Assembly: GCA_002338255.1 (NCBI GenBank)
Contig: DDHX01000027.1
Coordinates: 1-14,561 of the forward strand
Source: Ruminococcaceae bacterium UBA1865
GTDB lineage: Bacteria > Bacillota > Clostridia > Oscillospirales > Acutalibacteraceae
Direction of reading: 5' to 3'
DNA: 14,561 nt
How positions within the stretch are numbered: position 1 is the stretch's first letter; each line of letters starts with the position of its first letter. Of the stretch, positions 7,932 through 14,561 are shown in pieces. The translations under genes were made by a program, and so were the position numbers. Under the pieces are notes generated by a model that saw only the letters and a program-made list of their open reading frames with translations, was not told where the DNA came from and searched no databases.

Positions 7932-9209
7932 ATGGTGGATTATATGGATTTAGTGAAAAGGGAACATAAAGAGAATAAAACGTTGAGTACAAAATTCCCC
8001 AATTTGCCGGAAAACTATAGACAGCTGATTGAAAACACGGTTGAATGTATATGGATATATAATATAAACCATAAATTCTTTAAATATATCAGCCCATCGA
8101 TTTACAAATTAAGAGGTTTAACAGTTGATGAAGCCATAAATGAAAGTCTGGAAGACAGTCTTACACCGGAATCTTTACAGAAAATAAAAAATGCTGGTCT
8201 TGACAGATACCCCAAATTTATAGCCGGTGACAGAAGTGACAATGTTATATGTGATGTCAGTGAATATCAGCAATACTGCAAGGATGGTTCTATAATCGAT
8301 GTGGAAATATCAACAAAACTTGTTATTGATAAAGAAACGGGAAATATCGATGTTGTGGGAGTTTCTCGAGATATTACCAAAAGAAAACAACAGGAAGAAG
8401 GACTTATAAAAAAGCTAAGAGAACAGGACGACATAATCAAAGTTTCAAATGCAAACAGTATAGAGGGAATTTCTATTCCGAGAGTATACCTTTTTGGAGA
8501 TTTTAGAGTATATGGTGCGGGCCGTACGAATCCTGTCAAATGGCGCACTTTAAAGGCGAAAGAGCTTTTTGCTTTTATTTGTCATAAGAGATGTGAACTT
8601 ATACCTAAGTGGGAAATATGTGAAGCATTATGGCCGGAAATGCATACAGAAAAAATCGGAAGTTATTTACATACAACCATTTATAAGATGAAAAATGATT
8701 TGCTTTCGAGCGGCATTAACGTAGAAATTAAATTCAGTAATAACATATATCACTGCATAATGCCAACAATGTACTATGATGTCTCGGAATTTGATGACAT
8801 TATACAAAATTCATACTTACCATTCGACCGTATTGATGAGCAGCTTGCTTTGGATTTTAGGAAAGCAATAATTCAATATGAAAAGGGTTATTTTGCTGAG
8901 GACGGCTACATTTGGAGTTCATGCTACAGTGAAATTTACAGGGAAAAAATTCACTTAATCGCAATTGCATTAGCACGTTATTATATTTCACTTAGGAATT
9001 TTATGGATGCAAAACATATCTTGCTGAAAATGCTGGATTTAGATAATCTTGATGAAGCGGCACAAGAATTACTTTTGCAGATATATATATACCAAAATGA
9101 TCGTTCTGCGTTTTTAACACATTACAACAAGTTTCAAGAATTATTGTTTGATGAGCTGGGTGTCTTGCCAAAAGAATCAATTCGTATTTTATATGATAAA
9201 TTCCGCTAA
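7932..9209 (+). CDS. PAS-BTAD (SARP-like) transcriptional regulator (425 aa)
   Basis: A one-protein sensor-regulator. Residues 28-150 form a PAS domain ending in the typical VVGVSRDITKRKQQEE, followed by a short helical linker. Residues 185-280 match the OmpR/SARP winged helix (LFGDFRVYG, WRTLKAKELFAFICHKR, EICEALWPE, LHTTIYKMKNDL). Residues 283-425 match a bacterial transcriptional activator domain ending in the family hallmark LLFDELGVLPKESIRILYDK. It probably senses a small molecule or redox cue through PAS and activates promoters with direct repeats. There is no receiver domain and no kinase nearby. The start is uncertain: ATG 7932 lies only 3 nt after AAAGGG, GTG 7935 at 6 nt is better spaced, and ATG 7944 is also possible. 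It is divergent from the chemotaxis gene and convergent with the EAL-HDOD gene, whose promoters share the putative operator. It is visibly AT-richer than the synthase genes. Confidence 0.88.
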   Translation: MVDYMDLVKREHKENKTLSTKFPNLPENYRQLIENTVECIWIYNINHKFFKYISPSIYKLRGLTVDEAINESLEDSLTPESLQKIKNAGLDRYPKFIAGDRSDNVICDVSEYQQYCKDGSIIDVEISTKLVIDKETGNIDVVGVSRDITKRKQQEEGLIKKLREQDDIIKVSNANSIEGISIPRVYLFGDFRVYGAGRTNPVKWRTLKAKELFAFICHKRCELIPKWEICEALWPEMHTEKIGSYLHTTIYKMKNDLLSSGINVEIKFSNNIYHCIMPTMYYDVSEFDDIIQNSYLPFDRIDEQLALDFRKAIIQYEKGYFAEDGYIWSSCYSEIYREKIHLIAIALARYYISLRNFMDAKHILLKMLDLDNLDEAAQELLLQIYIYQNDRSAFLTHYNKFQELLFDELGVLPKESIRILYDKFR

Positions 9210-9272
9210 TACATAAACGAATTAAGTCTATCAGCAAAAACAACTAAGTTTGGAATTGCTTGATGTTGAAAA
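9210..9272. other. Convergent intergenic gap
   Basis: 63 bp between the 3' ends of the regulator and the EAL-HDOD gene. No strong hairpin with a U-run is visible; only a 5-bp AGCAA/TTGCT pairing is present. Confidence 0.5.
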
Positions 9273-10496
9273 TTAGAAGTATAAGGATTGTTTCCATTTA
9301 AGAGCGTCCAGATAAAGTTCCATAAATCGTTCCTGCGTAATTTGATTATCGGCCATTTCCTTATATGTAATATCCCATTGTCCTTTCTCGAATGCCAAAA
9401 CAGCATCCAGATAATGTCTTATTTTGGTATCGCTGCCCAAAAGGGTAGCACTTACCTGTGGGGTTAAGGGCAAATCTGCAACAATTTGTGCCATATTCTG
9501 ATTCAAAATAACATCCATTGAAGACAAGATTCCCACCATAAAACAATCAGAAGCAAAGCTGCTCCCTTGGTTTGTTTCATTCGCTAAAAGAGAAATAAGC
9601 TTACCATTTATCATGGATGATTTGACAATTTCTGCGTTTTCCGGGGTTTGTACCTTTCGAAACAGCATTAAACTAATCCATCCAAAAATCTCCTGTGTTC
9701 CGAGAAGGACTAATGCTTGAAAAATAGTATTTATTTGCCGTTTGGCGTTATAGTAAACAGAATTTGAAATTTTTAATAGTTTATAAGATAGGTTTAAGTC
9801 CTTCTCAATAATAGAAGAAATAATCCGGTAATCGGGGTCTTCTTTTTGAAGTTCTTCTAATATACGATGGGCATTTATATCGATTGTCCCGATATCCTTT
9901 GCATTTACCATGATGGGTTTACTGAAAAAATAACCTTGAAATAAACGGTATCCCATCTCAACAGCCTTATGAAATTCTTCCCGTGTTTCAACTCTTTCGG
10001 CTAAAAACATTATCTTATTTTTATATTTACTTATCAGTGCTGCTTGTTTGTAAATTGGGACGTTTGGGAATTCTATTTTGATGATATCGGCATATTCAAT
10101 GAGACGCTCACGGCTGTCATTTTCTCCCTCTAAAACAAAATCATCCAATGCCAGAATATAACCCTTTGATTTTAAGTCTCTGCATACATTGATTAAATCA
10201 TCGGTAACATTTGCACGTTCAAGGATTTCGATCACTGTTTTTTCTTTTGGAAGGATACTTGGAATTCCTTTTAGTAAAAAATTATGTGAGAAGTTTATAA
10301 AACCTCTCGTTCCATCGATCAGTTCATTAAAGCCTATCACCAGAAAGGAGTTCGTGATTAATTCGGCAGTTGTTTGCTCGTCGTCACCGCCTTCGTAAAA
10401 ATTATTTTGACTGCTTCGGTGTAATAACTCATAGCCATATAAGCCCATGCTTTGATCAAAAATGGGCTGACGAGCAACAAATACATCCGTACTCAT
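9273..10496 (-). CDS. EAL-HDOD domain signalling protein, YuxH-type (407 aa)
   Basis: Residues 1-200 are an EAL (c-di-GMP phosphodiesterase) domain and 205-395 an HDOD domain, the layout and length of the Bacillus YuxH family. EAL positions: the signature is YELLHR (E23-L-L instead of E-A-L), N68 in FINFS, E90 in IEILE, D118-D119 in ALDDF, K140 in IIKI, the AERVE motif at 166-170, and Q187 in QGYFFSKP. Most metal and catalytic positions are kept, but loop 6, normally DFGxGxSS, is replaced by DFVLEGENDSR, and IKID by IKIE. It may therefore bind c-di-GMP, or act as a protein-interaction module, rather than hydrolyse it well. HDOD domains relay signals by protein contact. ATG start with AAAGGAA 7 nt upstream. 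It has its own promoter with the same twin repeat as the chemotaxis gene, so its job is probably tied to motility or surface behaviour. Confidence 0.9.
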   Translation of the reverse strand: MSTDVFVARQPIFDQSMGLYGYELLHRSSQNNFYEGGDDEQTTAELITNSFLVIGFNELIDGTRGFINFSHNFLLKGIPSILPKEKTVIEILERANVTDDLINVCRDLKSKGYILALDDFVLEGENDSRERLIEYADIIKIEFPNVPIYKQAALISKYKNKIMFLAERVETREEFHKAVEMGYRLFQGYFFSKPIMVNAKDIGTIDINAHRILEELQKEDPDYRIISSIIEKDLNLSYKLLKISNSVYYNAKRQINTIFQALVLLGTQEIFGWISLMLFRKVQTPENAEIVKSSMINGKLISLLANETNQGSSFASDCFMVGILSSMDVILNQNMAQIVADLPLTPQVSATLLGSDTKIRHYLDAVLAFEKGQWDITYKEMADNQITQERFMELYLDALKWKQSLYF

Positions 10497-10555
10497 AACA
10501 AATTTCCTTTCCGTGAATAGAACTCTTCCAAAAAATGAAATCTATTCTGCTGAAT

Positions 10556-10561
10556 ATTATA
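10556..10561 (-). promoter_or_regulatory. -10 element of the EAL-HDOD gene promoter
   Basis: TATAAT on the minus strand, 7 bp beyond the proximal 11-mer. The hexamer at 17-bp spacing is AGAATA, the same non-consensus sequence as in the chemotaxis promoter. The predicted leader is about 50 nt. Confidence 0.65.
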
Positions 10562-10568
10562 ATATAAA

Positions 10569-10590
10569 ATTCTGCACATATTCTGAACAT
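10569..10590 (-). promoter_or_regulatory. Twin 11-bp direct repeat operator upstream of the EAL-HDOD gene
   Basis: On the minus strand ATGTTCAGAAT (10590-10580) is followed directly by ATGTGCAGAAT (10579-10569), then 7 bp and TATAAT. The layout is base-for-base the same as at 7787-7821. Proposed target of the PAS-BTAD regulator. Confidence 0.75.
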
Positions 10591-10982
10591 CCCAATATAA
10601 TAAACCTTATTCGACAAATAATATCCTAATTTCGAGAAATTAAGCTTATAGCATGTATTGTGGTTGATCATAGACCAACCAGTGATATCAAATTAGAATA
10701 AAAAATAAACCTTTGCATTAAGACCAGAGTCATACAGAGGTTTATTGGTATTTAGAATAATTTACAAAAGTCGTAAATAGCAGTATTCTTAGTTGGTTTT
10801 ACGCACTTTACTAAACGTATAAGGATGACCCACATTTTGAAATATTGGTTCCTGTAAATGTCCAAACTGAAATAATCGAGCGTCCAGACAGGTATAAAAA
10901 TACTATTTAATATTATTGCTAATAGTTCTTATAACCTCTATGCCAACATTCAATTATTACTGGAAAGAAAATAAGCAAAGAA
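10591..10982. other. Long non-coding stretch downstream of the GH94 gene
   Basis: AT-rich, 392 bp. It holds AATAAACCTT twice (10599-10608 and 10704-10713) and an inverted AGGTTTATT at 10738-10746; the latter pairs with 10704-10712 as a 9-bp stem with a 25-nt loop. A 6-bp TGGTTG/CAACCA hairpin lies near 10660-10682. A 38-codon open stretch lies at 10789-10902 on the minus strand. There is no clear U-tract terminator for the GH94 gene. Confidence 0.5.
10789..10902 (-). pseudogene. Possible C-terminal remnant of an unidentified protein
   Basis: The minus strand between TAG (10905-10903) and TAA (10791-10789) is open for 37 sense codons and ends in FQFGHLQEPIFQNVGHPYTF followed by SKVRKTN. The residue mix looks like a real protein tail (for example GHLQEPIFQNVGHPYTF), but there is no start codon with a ribosome binding site and I do not recognise the family. 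It could be a chance open frame. Confidence 0.2.
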
Positions 10983-13415
10983 CTATACAACAATCCGATG
11001 CTTTTCTCCGTCATCCTTCAACAAGACTCTGTTTCCCTGAATTAACCTATCATCCATAGTGATTGCTTGCGTTGTCAGCGTTCCCTTACTTCTGCTTTCA
11101 ACCCTGATTTCATAGAGAGACCTCCCATACTTATATTCAATAGAAAAATCCCCGAAACTTGCAGGTGTCGCCGGATCGATGACCAGCTCATCGCCCTCTT
11201 TCCGAATGCCCAGAAACCAGTTTAACAGCCCCTGATACATCCAGCCTACAGAACCGGTATACCAATTCCAACCGCCTCTTCCGGTATAGGGCGGGCTGAG
11301 AGAGATATCTGCCGTCATTACATACGGTTCCTTCTCGTACCTGAGCGCATCCTTCCTGTTTTGTGTAACATAAATCGGGTTGAGCATGGTGAACAGGGTC
11401 TCCGCCATGTTTTCGTCATGCAGCATCGATGCGGCGATCGCCAGCCAAACCGCTGCATGGGTATACTGGCCTCCGTTTTCTCGTATACCGGGGATATAAT
11501 TTTTGATATAACCTGGGTTTTTGCCTGTCTTATTGAAGGAAGGTACCAGAAGCAGAGAAAGAGCATCCTCTTCCTTTACCAGATAGCGCCATGCAGACTG
11601 CATTGCTGTTTTCGCGCGTTTCTTTTCCGCTCCCTTTGATATCACGCTCCAGGACTGGCTGATGGAATCTATCCTGCACTCGTCGTTTTCCTTTGAACCA
11701 AGTTTCGAGCCGTCGTCGTAAAAGGCCCGAAGATACCACTCCCCATCCCAGGCGTGTTCTTCAATGCTTTGTAGCAGGCCCTCCTGTTTCTGCTCCAGTT
11801 CCCGGCCGTAGGATCTATCGCCTTCCTGATAGCATAAAGGAATGAAGTCACCCAGTAAGGTATACAAAAACCAGGCCAGCCAAACACTTTCTCCCTTTCC
11901 CTCCACTCCTACCTCATTCATACCATCGTTCCAGTCGCCTCCTCCCATGAGAGGAAGTCCATGTTCCCCGAAGCGGGTCCGATCAATGGCTTTTTTGCAA
12001 TGCTCATAAACACTTTCGGAACGCTCAGATATTTCCGGGGTAAACATTAGATCCTGCTGGCCTTCCTTAAGCACCGAACCCTTGATGTAAGGTACCAGCT
12101 CCTTTAAGATTGCGGCATCTCCGGTACTTCGGATATAGGCGGCGGTGCAATAAGGCAGCCACAGTAAATCATCGGATATTCTCGTTCTTACCCCGATCCC
12201 CATCGGAGGATGCCACCAATGCTGGACATCCCCTTCTTCAAACTGCCTACTGCTGGCAATTAGAATTTGACTGCGCAGAATACTTGAATCTGCTAAGAGA
12301 AGCGAAAGGGCATCCTGAAGCTGATCTCGGTATCCATAAGCTCCTCCGCACTGATAAAATCCTGTTCTCGCATGAATACGGCAGGACAACGTCTGATAGA
12401 GCAGCCAGCCGTTAACCAAGATATCGACCGCCTTGTCCTTCGTCTTCACCTGAACTGTCCCTAATAGTCTGTCCCAATAGGATTTCACCCTGTCAAGCTC
12501 CTTTTCAGCTACGTTGGCCCCCCTGTACTTGTATCTGATTTTGTATATCTCGTTAAGGCTGCTGCTCTGCCCGAGCCCGAACAGCACCGTCTTGCTCTCC
12601 TGCGGCTGTATCACAACGGATACCTGAATTGCTCCGCAGGGATCATAGCATACACCCGTATTGCAGGATAGCTTGACTTCTGCTCCCCGCGGTTCCCGAA
12701 CACTGCCCCTCCGCCCCAAAAATTCCTGTCTGTCACCGGTATAACCGACGATTGTTTCACTGGAGAACAGGTAGGAATAGCTGTTTTGAAAGTTCATGGT
12801 ATAGATGTTTTTTGAATATAAACATTCATGCTCATTGTCATAGAAAGTCAGAATATAGGGATTGGTAAGTTCCCTCTGCGTGCCCATAACCCATTCCACA
12901 TAATAGGTCAGGCTTAGATATTTCACTTTATCCGAACGGTTTGTCAGCTTAAGGTTCCATAGCTTCAATGACTCATCCAAAGGGGTAAAAACAGTCAGCT
13001 CCTGATCAACGAGTGATTCCTCATGAAGGAACCTGCTGTATCCAAAGCCATGCCTTACCCGGTAAGTGCCCCGGTCAGACCTTCCGAGGGACATAGGAGT
13101 CATCACCTCACCGGTTATTTCATCCAGAATATAGATTGCCTCGGAGGCACTGTCACTTACGGGGTCGTTGGACCAGGGAGTAAGCTTATTTTCCCTGCTG
13201 TTGATACTCCAAGTAAAACCCGCACCCGACTCCGATATCTGGAATCCAAAACTCTTATTTGAAACAACATTAATCCAGGGCGCCGGTGGTCTGTTATCCC
13301 CCTCCAGCAGGATTTCATATTCTCTGCCCTCACAAGCAAATGCCCCGAATCCGTTAAAAAATTCATAACTCTCTGTTTCTTTCTCCTGTGCCGTTGGTTC
13401 ATCTGCTGTGTCCAA
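10983..13415 (-). CDS. Stand-alone GH94 glycoside phosphorylase-type protein, split-off C-terminal unit of the glucan synthase (810 aa)
   Basis: It starts with TTG at 13415, 8 nt after a perfect AAGGAGG. Residues about 18-90 give the GH94 N-terminal beta-sandwich (FFNGFGAFACEGREY, PAPWINVVSNKSFGFQ, WSINSRENKLTPWSNDP). The (alpha/alpha)6 barrel follows, with YGYRDQLQDAL near 355-367, HWWHPP...RISDDLLW near 398-420, and GGGDWNDGMN, where D497 is the expected general acid by comparison with cellobiose phosphorylases. There is no membrane segment or signal peptide. In NdvB proteins this unit is the C-terminal domain that shortens the glucan chain with phosphate; here it is a separate polypeptide. 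It begins 23 nt after the synthase stop, so the two are probably translated from one mRNA. Sampled lines look more GC-rich (about 45-55%) than the preceding cistron end (about 37-42%). The alternative is an independent cellobiose- or oligoglucan-phosphorylase, but the N-terminal match to NdvB favours a split synthase. Confidence 0.9.
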   Translation of the reverse strand: MDTADEPTAQEKETESYEFFNGFGAFACEGREYEILLEGDNRPPAPWINVVSNKSFGFQISESGAGFTWSINSRENKLTPWSNDPVSDSASEAIYILDEITGEVMTPMSLGRSDRGTYRVRHGFGYSRFLHEESLVDQELTVFTPLDESLKLWNLKLTNRSDKVKYLSLTYYVEWVMGTQRELTNPYILTFYDNEHECLYSKNIYTMNFQNSYSYLFSSETIVGYTGDRQEFLGRRGSVREPRGAEVKLSCNTGVCYDPCGAIQVSVVIQPQESKTVLFGLGQSSSLNEIYKIRYKYRGANVAEKELDRVKSYWDRLLGTVQVKTKDKAVDILVNGWLLYQTLSCRIHARTGFYQCGGAYGYRDQLQDALSLLLADSSILRSQILIASSRQFEEGDVQHWWHPPMGIGVRTRISDDLLWLPYCTAAYIRSTGDAAILKELVPYIKGSVLKEGQQDLMFTPEISERSESVYEHCKKAIDRTRFGEHGLPLMGGGDWNDGMNEVGVEGKGESVWLAWFLYTLLGDFIPLCYQEGDRSYGRELEQKQEGLLQSIEEHAWDGEWYLRAFYDDGSKLGSKENDECRIDSISQSWSVISKGAEKKRAKTAMQSAWRYLVKEEDALSLLLVPSFNKTGKNPGYIKNYIPGIRENGGQYTHAAVWLAIAASMLHDENMAETLFTMLNPIYVTQNRKDALRYEKEPYVMTADISLSPPYTGRGGWNWYTGSVGWMYQGLLNWFLGIRKEGDELVIDPATPASFGDFSIEYKYGRSLYEIRVESRSKGTLTTQAITMDDRLIQGNRVLLKDDGEKHRIVV

Positions 13416-13423
13416 AGCCTCTT

Positions 13424-13430
13424 CCTCCTT
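13424..13430 (-). promoter_or_regulatory. Ribosome binding site of the GH94 gene, sets a TTG start
   Basis: AAGGAGG on the minus strand, 8 nt before TTG (13415-13413) and just after the synthase TAA-TAG double stop (13441-13436). A well-formed site here argues that the break is a true cistron boundary, not a sequencing frameshift. Confidence 0.8.
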
Positions 13431-13438
13431 AAAGACTA

Positions 13439-14561
13439 TTATTTTTCAAGTAAACCATACGGATTTTCCTTTGCATCGGTAAAATAAATCCCCGTCTTCT
13501 CAGAAAACACAACCCGCGCTACCGTATACAGCAAATCAATTTCCGCCGGTTTCATTTCATACGCATGCAGTGTAAAAAAGCTTGGCTTCTCGCTTCCGGA
13601 ATCATAGATTCGAAGAGAGCTTGTCATATCGTTAATTAATTCGTCCACCTCCTGAAGATAACCATACTTGGAATTAATCAGGATAATCAGATCCACCATA
13701 ACACGGTTAATTCTCAGATATTCGTAAGCCTTTAGTACATCCTTCACAATTCTTTCCTCTTCAATGGACCGAACCGTTAAAAGCAGAATGGGATTATCAC
13801 CGGATACACCAAATTTCCATAAGAAGCTCTGGTTCATAAAGTTCCGTCTTATCTTTTCATCCGGCCCCCGGTAAATGCCCGCAGAATAAAAGACCGGACT
13901 GATCAAATCTTGAAAGGCGTTCAGCTGGGTTCTGGTAATCTCCAGATACTTTAACTCAAGGTTATTTTGAAGTCGAAATTTCTCCAGAATATCATCAATC
14001 CGGTAACTTACATTCAATTCCCCCGCAATTTTTATTGCTTCTTCCTTACTGCCACACACTCCGGTAATGAAAGAAATGCAGACGGTTTCACCTGCTCCTA
14101 TGCAAAATTGTGCCCGCAGGCTCATAATCGGATCATTACAAAAGCCAGAATTATTGGAAAAAGCAATGCTGTTAGCCACAGAATCCGGATTCTCCAGAGT
14201 ATTGTTTCTTCCGATAAATCGTTTTCTGTCATTTTCATATTCTAATTTCTTGCATAGCTTCGTTTCTGTTCTTACCATGTGCATCACATAAGGATTATCA
14301 TCCTCCTTCTTCCTCCGTCTTTTTGTAAGAAAGATTTCCTGCTCTTCCAGATACTCGCTTTCCAGAAAGAGCTTATTGAACGCAGGATGGCTTAACTCTG
14401 CCAGATAGGCATCGTCCACTATCTCCAGATAGCTGGTCACTTCCAACCGCTTTTCCTTATTCCCGTGATTAGTAAGTGTAACCTTGCGTATTTCAAAGTT
14501 ATGGTCCGCATCCAGACTAACAATCATGTCTGATGAGATATCCCCGTTTCTGCGTTTAAAC
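13439..14561 (-). CDS. ndvB: Cyclic beta-1,2-glucan synthase, central/C-terminal part (first GH94-N-like domain), enters from right edge
   Basis: The frame is open from base 14561 to the TAA at 13441-13439; the first ATG (14527) is internal, not a start. It begins FKRRNGDISSDMIVSLDADH, the conserved NdvB stretch that follows the end of the left piece, and joins it in frame through the 23-bp repeat to give one 2,037-aa protein. This part holds a carbohydrate-binding-like beta domain (VTLTNHG...LEVTSYLEIV, ELSHPAFNKLF). It is followed by the typical NdvB segment SFLWKFGVSGDNPILLLTV and an alpha/beta tail (VDLIILINSKYGYLQEVDEL) ending GLLEK. The protein stops in the linker where canonical NdvB would continue into its terminal GH94 unit; here that unit is the next gene. 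If the circle is false, this is the end of a second paralogue. Confidence 0.88.
   Translation of the reverse strand, partial: FKRRNGDISSDMIVSLDADHNFEIRKVTLTNHGNKEKRLEVTSYLEIVDDAYLAELSHPAFNKLFLESEYLEEQEIFLTKRRRKKEDDNPYVMHMVRTETKLCKKLEYENDRKRFIGRNNTLENPDSVANSIAFSNNSGFCNDPIMSLRAQFCIGAGETVCISFITGVCGSKEEAIKIAGELNVSYRIDDILEKFRLQNNLELKYLEITRTQLNAFQDLISPVFYSAGIYRGPDEKIRRNFMNQSFLWKFGVSGDNPILLLTVRSIEEERIVKDVLKAYEYLRINRVMVDLIILINSKYGYLQEVDELINDMTSSLRIYDSGSEKPSFFTLHAYEMKPAEIDLLYTVARVVFSEKTGIYFTDAKENPYGLLEK
14539..14561. repeat. Right copy of 23-bp terminal direct repeat
   Basis: Identical to bases 1-23; see the left copy. The minus-strand codons across it (TTT AAA CGC AGA AAC GGG GAT ATC) are in the frame that ends at 13439. 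Confidence 0.97.

Noticed and set aside
13415..13441. Sequencing frameshift as the cause of the synthase split
   Set aside because: Two tandem stops, then a perfect SD and TTG at ideal spacing make a genuine cistron boundary more likely; still listed for checking by reads.
1..14561. CRISPR array, rRNA genes or toxin-antitoxin pair
   Set aside because: No regularly spaced repeats, no rRNA signature stretches and no small paired genes with good start signals were found.

Overview
The window looks like DNA from a low-to-mid GC Firmicute of the Clostridia, perhaps Lachnospiraceae-like. The signs are strong AAGGAGG ribosome binding sites, TTG and GTG starts, U-tract hairpin terminators and a Clostridia-type gene set. 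The taxon is inferred from style, not from a marker gene. Bases 1-23 are identical to bases 14539-14561. A large minus-strand gene that runs off the left edge continues in the correct frame at the right edge, so the sequence closes on itself as a 14,538-bp circle. It could be a real circle, a tandem repeat unit, or a false closure between two paralogous genes. No replication, partition, mobilisation or integrase gene is visible.

Layout on the + coordinate axis. (1) 1-5014, minus: the N-terminal part of an NdvB-like cyclic beta-1,2-glucan synthase (membrane GT84 part, then a GH189/glycoamylase-like part). (2) 5015-5915: a gene-poor stretch with two decayed IS3-family transposase ends, a 20-bp direct repeat present twice, and several terminator-like hairpins. 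(3) 5916-7670, minus: a methyl-accepting chemotaxis protein. (4) 7671-7931: a control region with twin 11-bp direct repeats. (5) 7932-9209, plus: a regulator fusing a PAS sensor to a SARP/BTAD-type DNA-binding module. (6) 9273-10496, minus: an EAL-HDOD signalling protein. (7) 10497-10982: non-coding, holding a second twin-repeat promoter. (8) 10983-13415, minus: a separate GH94 protein. (9) 13439-14561, minus: the middle part of the glucan synthase, continuing region 1.

Two systems stand out. First, the cyclic glucan synthase is cut into two cistrons, about 2,037 aa (if the circle is real) and 810 aa. The cut falls in the linker before the terminal GH94 unit. Both cistrons start with TTG exactly 8 nt after AAGGAGG, and together they have the length of one canonical NdvB. 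Second, the chemotaxis receptor and EAL-HDOD genes have nearly identical promoters: two tandem 11-mers (core TGTTCAGAA), exactly 7 bp, then TATAAT, with no consensus -35. The 11-bp direct-repeat architecture next to the -10 is that of SARP-type activator targets, and the PAS-BTAD gene lies between the two targets. I infer a small signalling regulon controlled by that protein.
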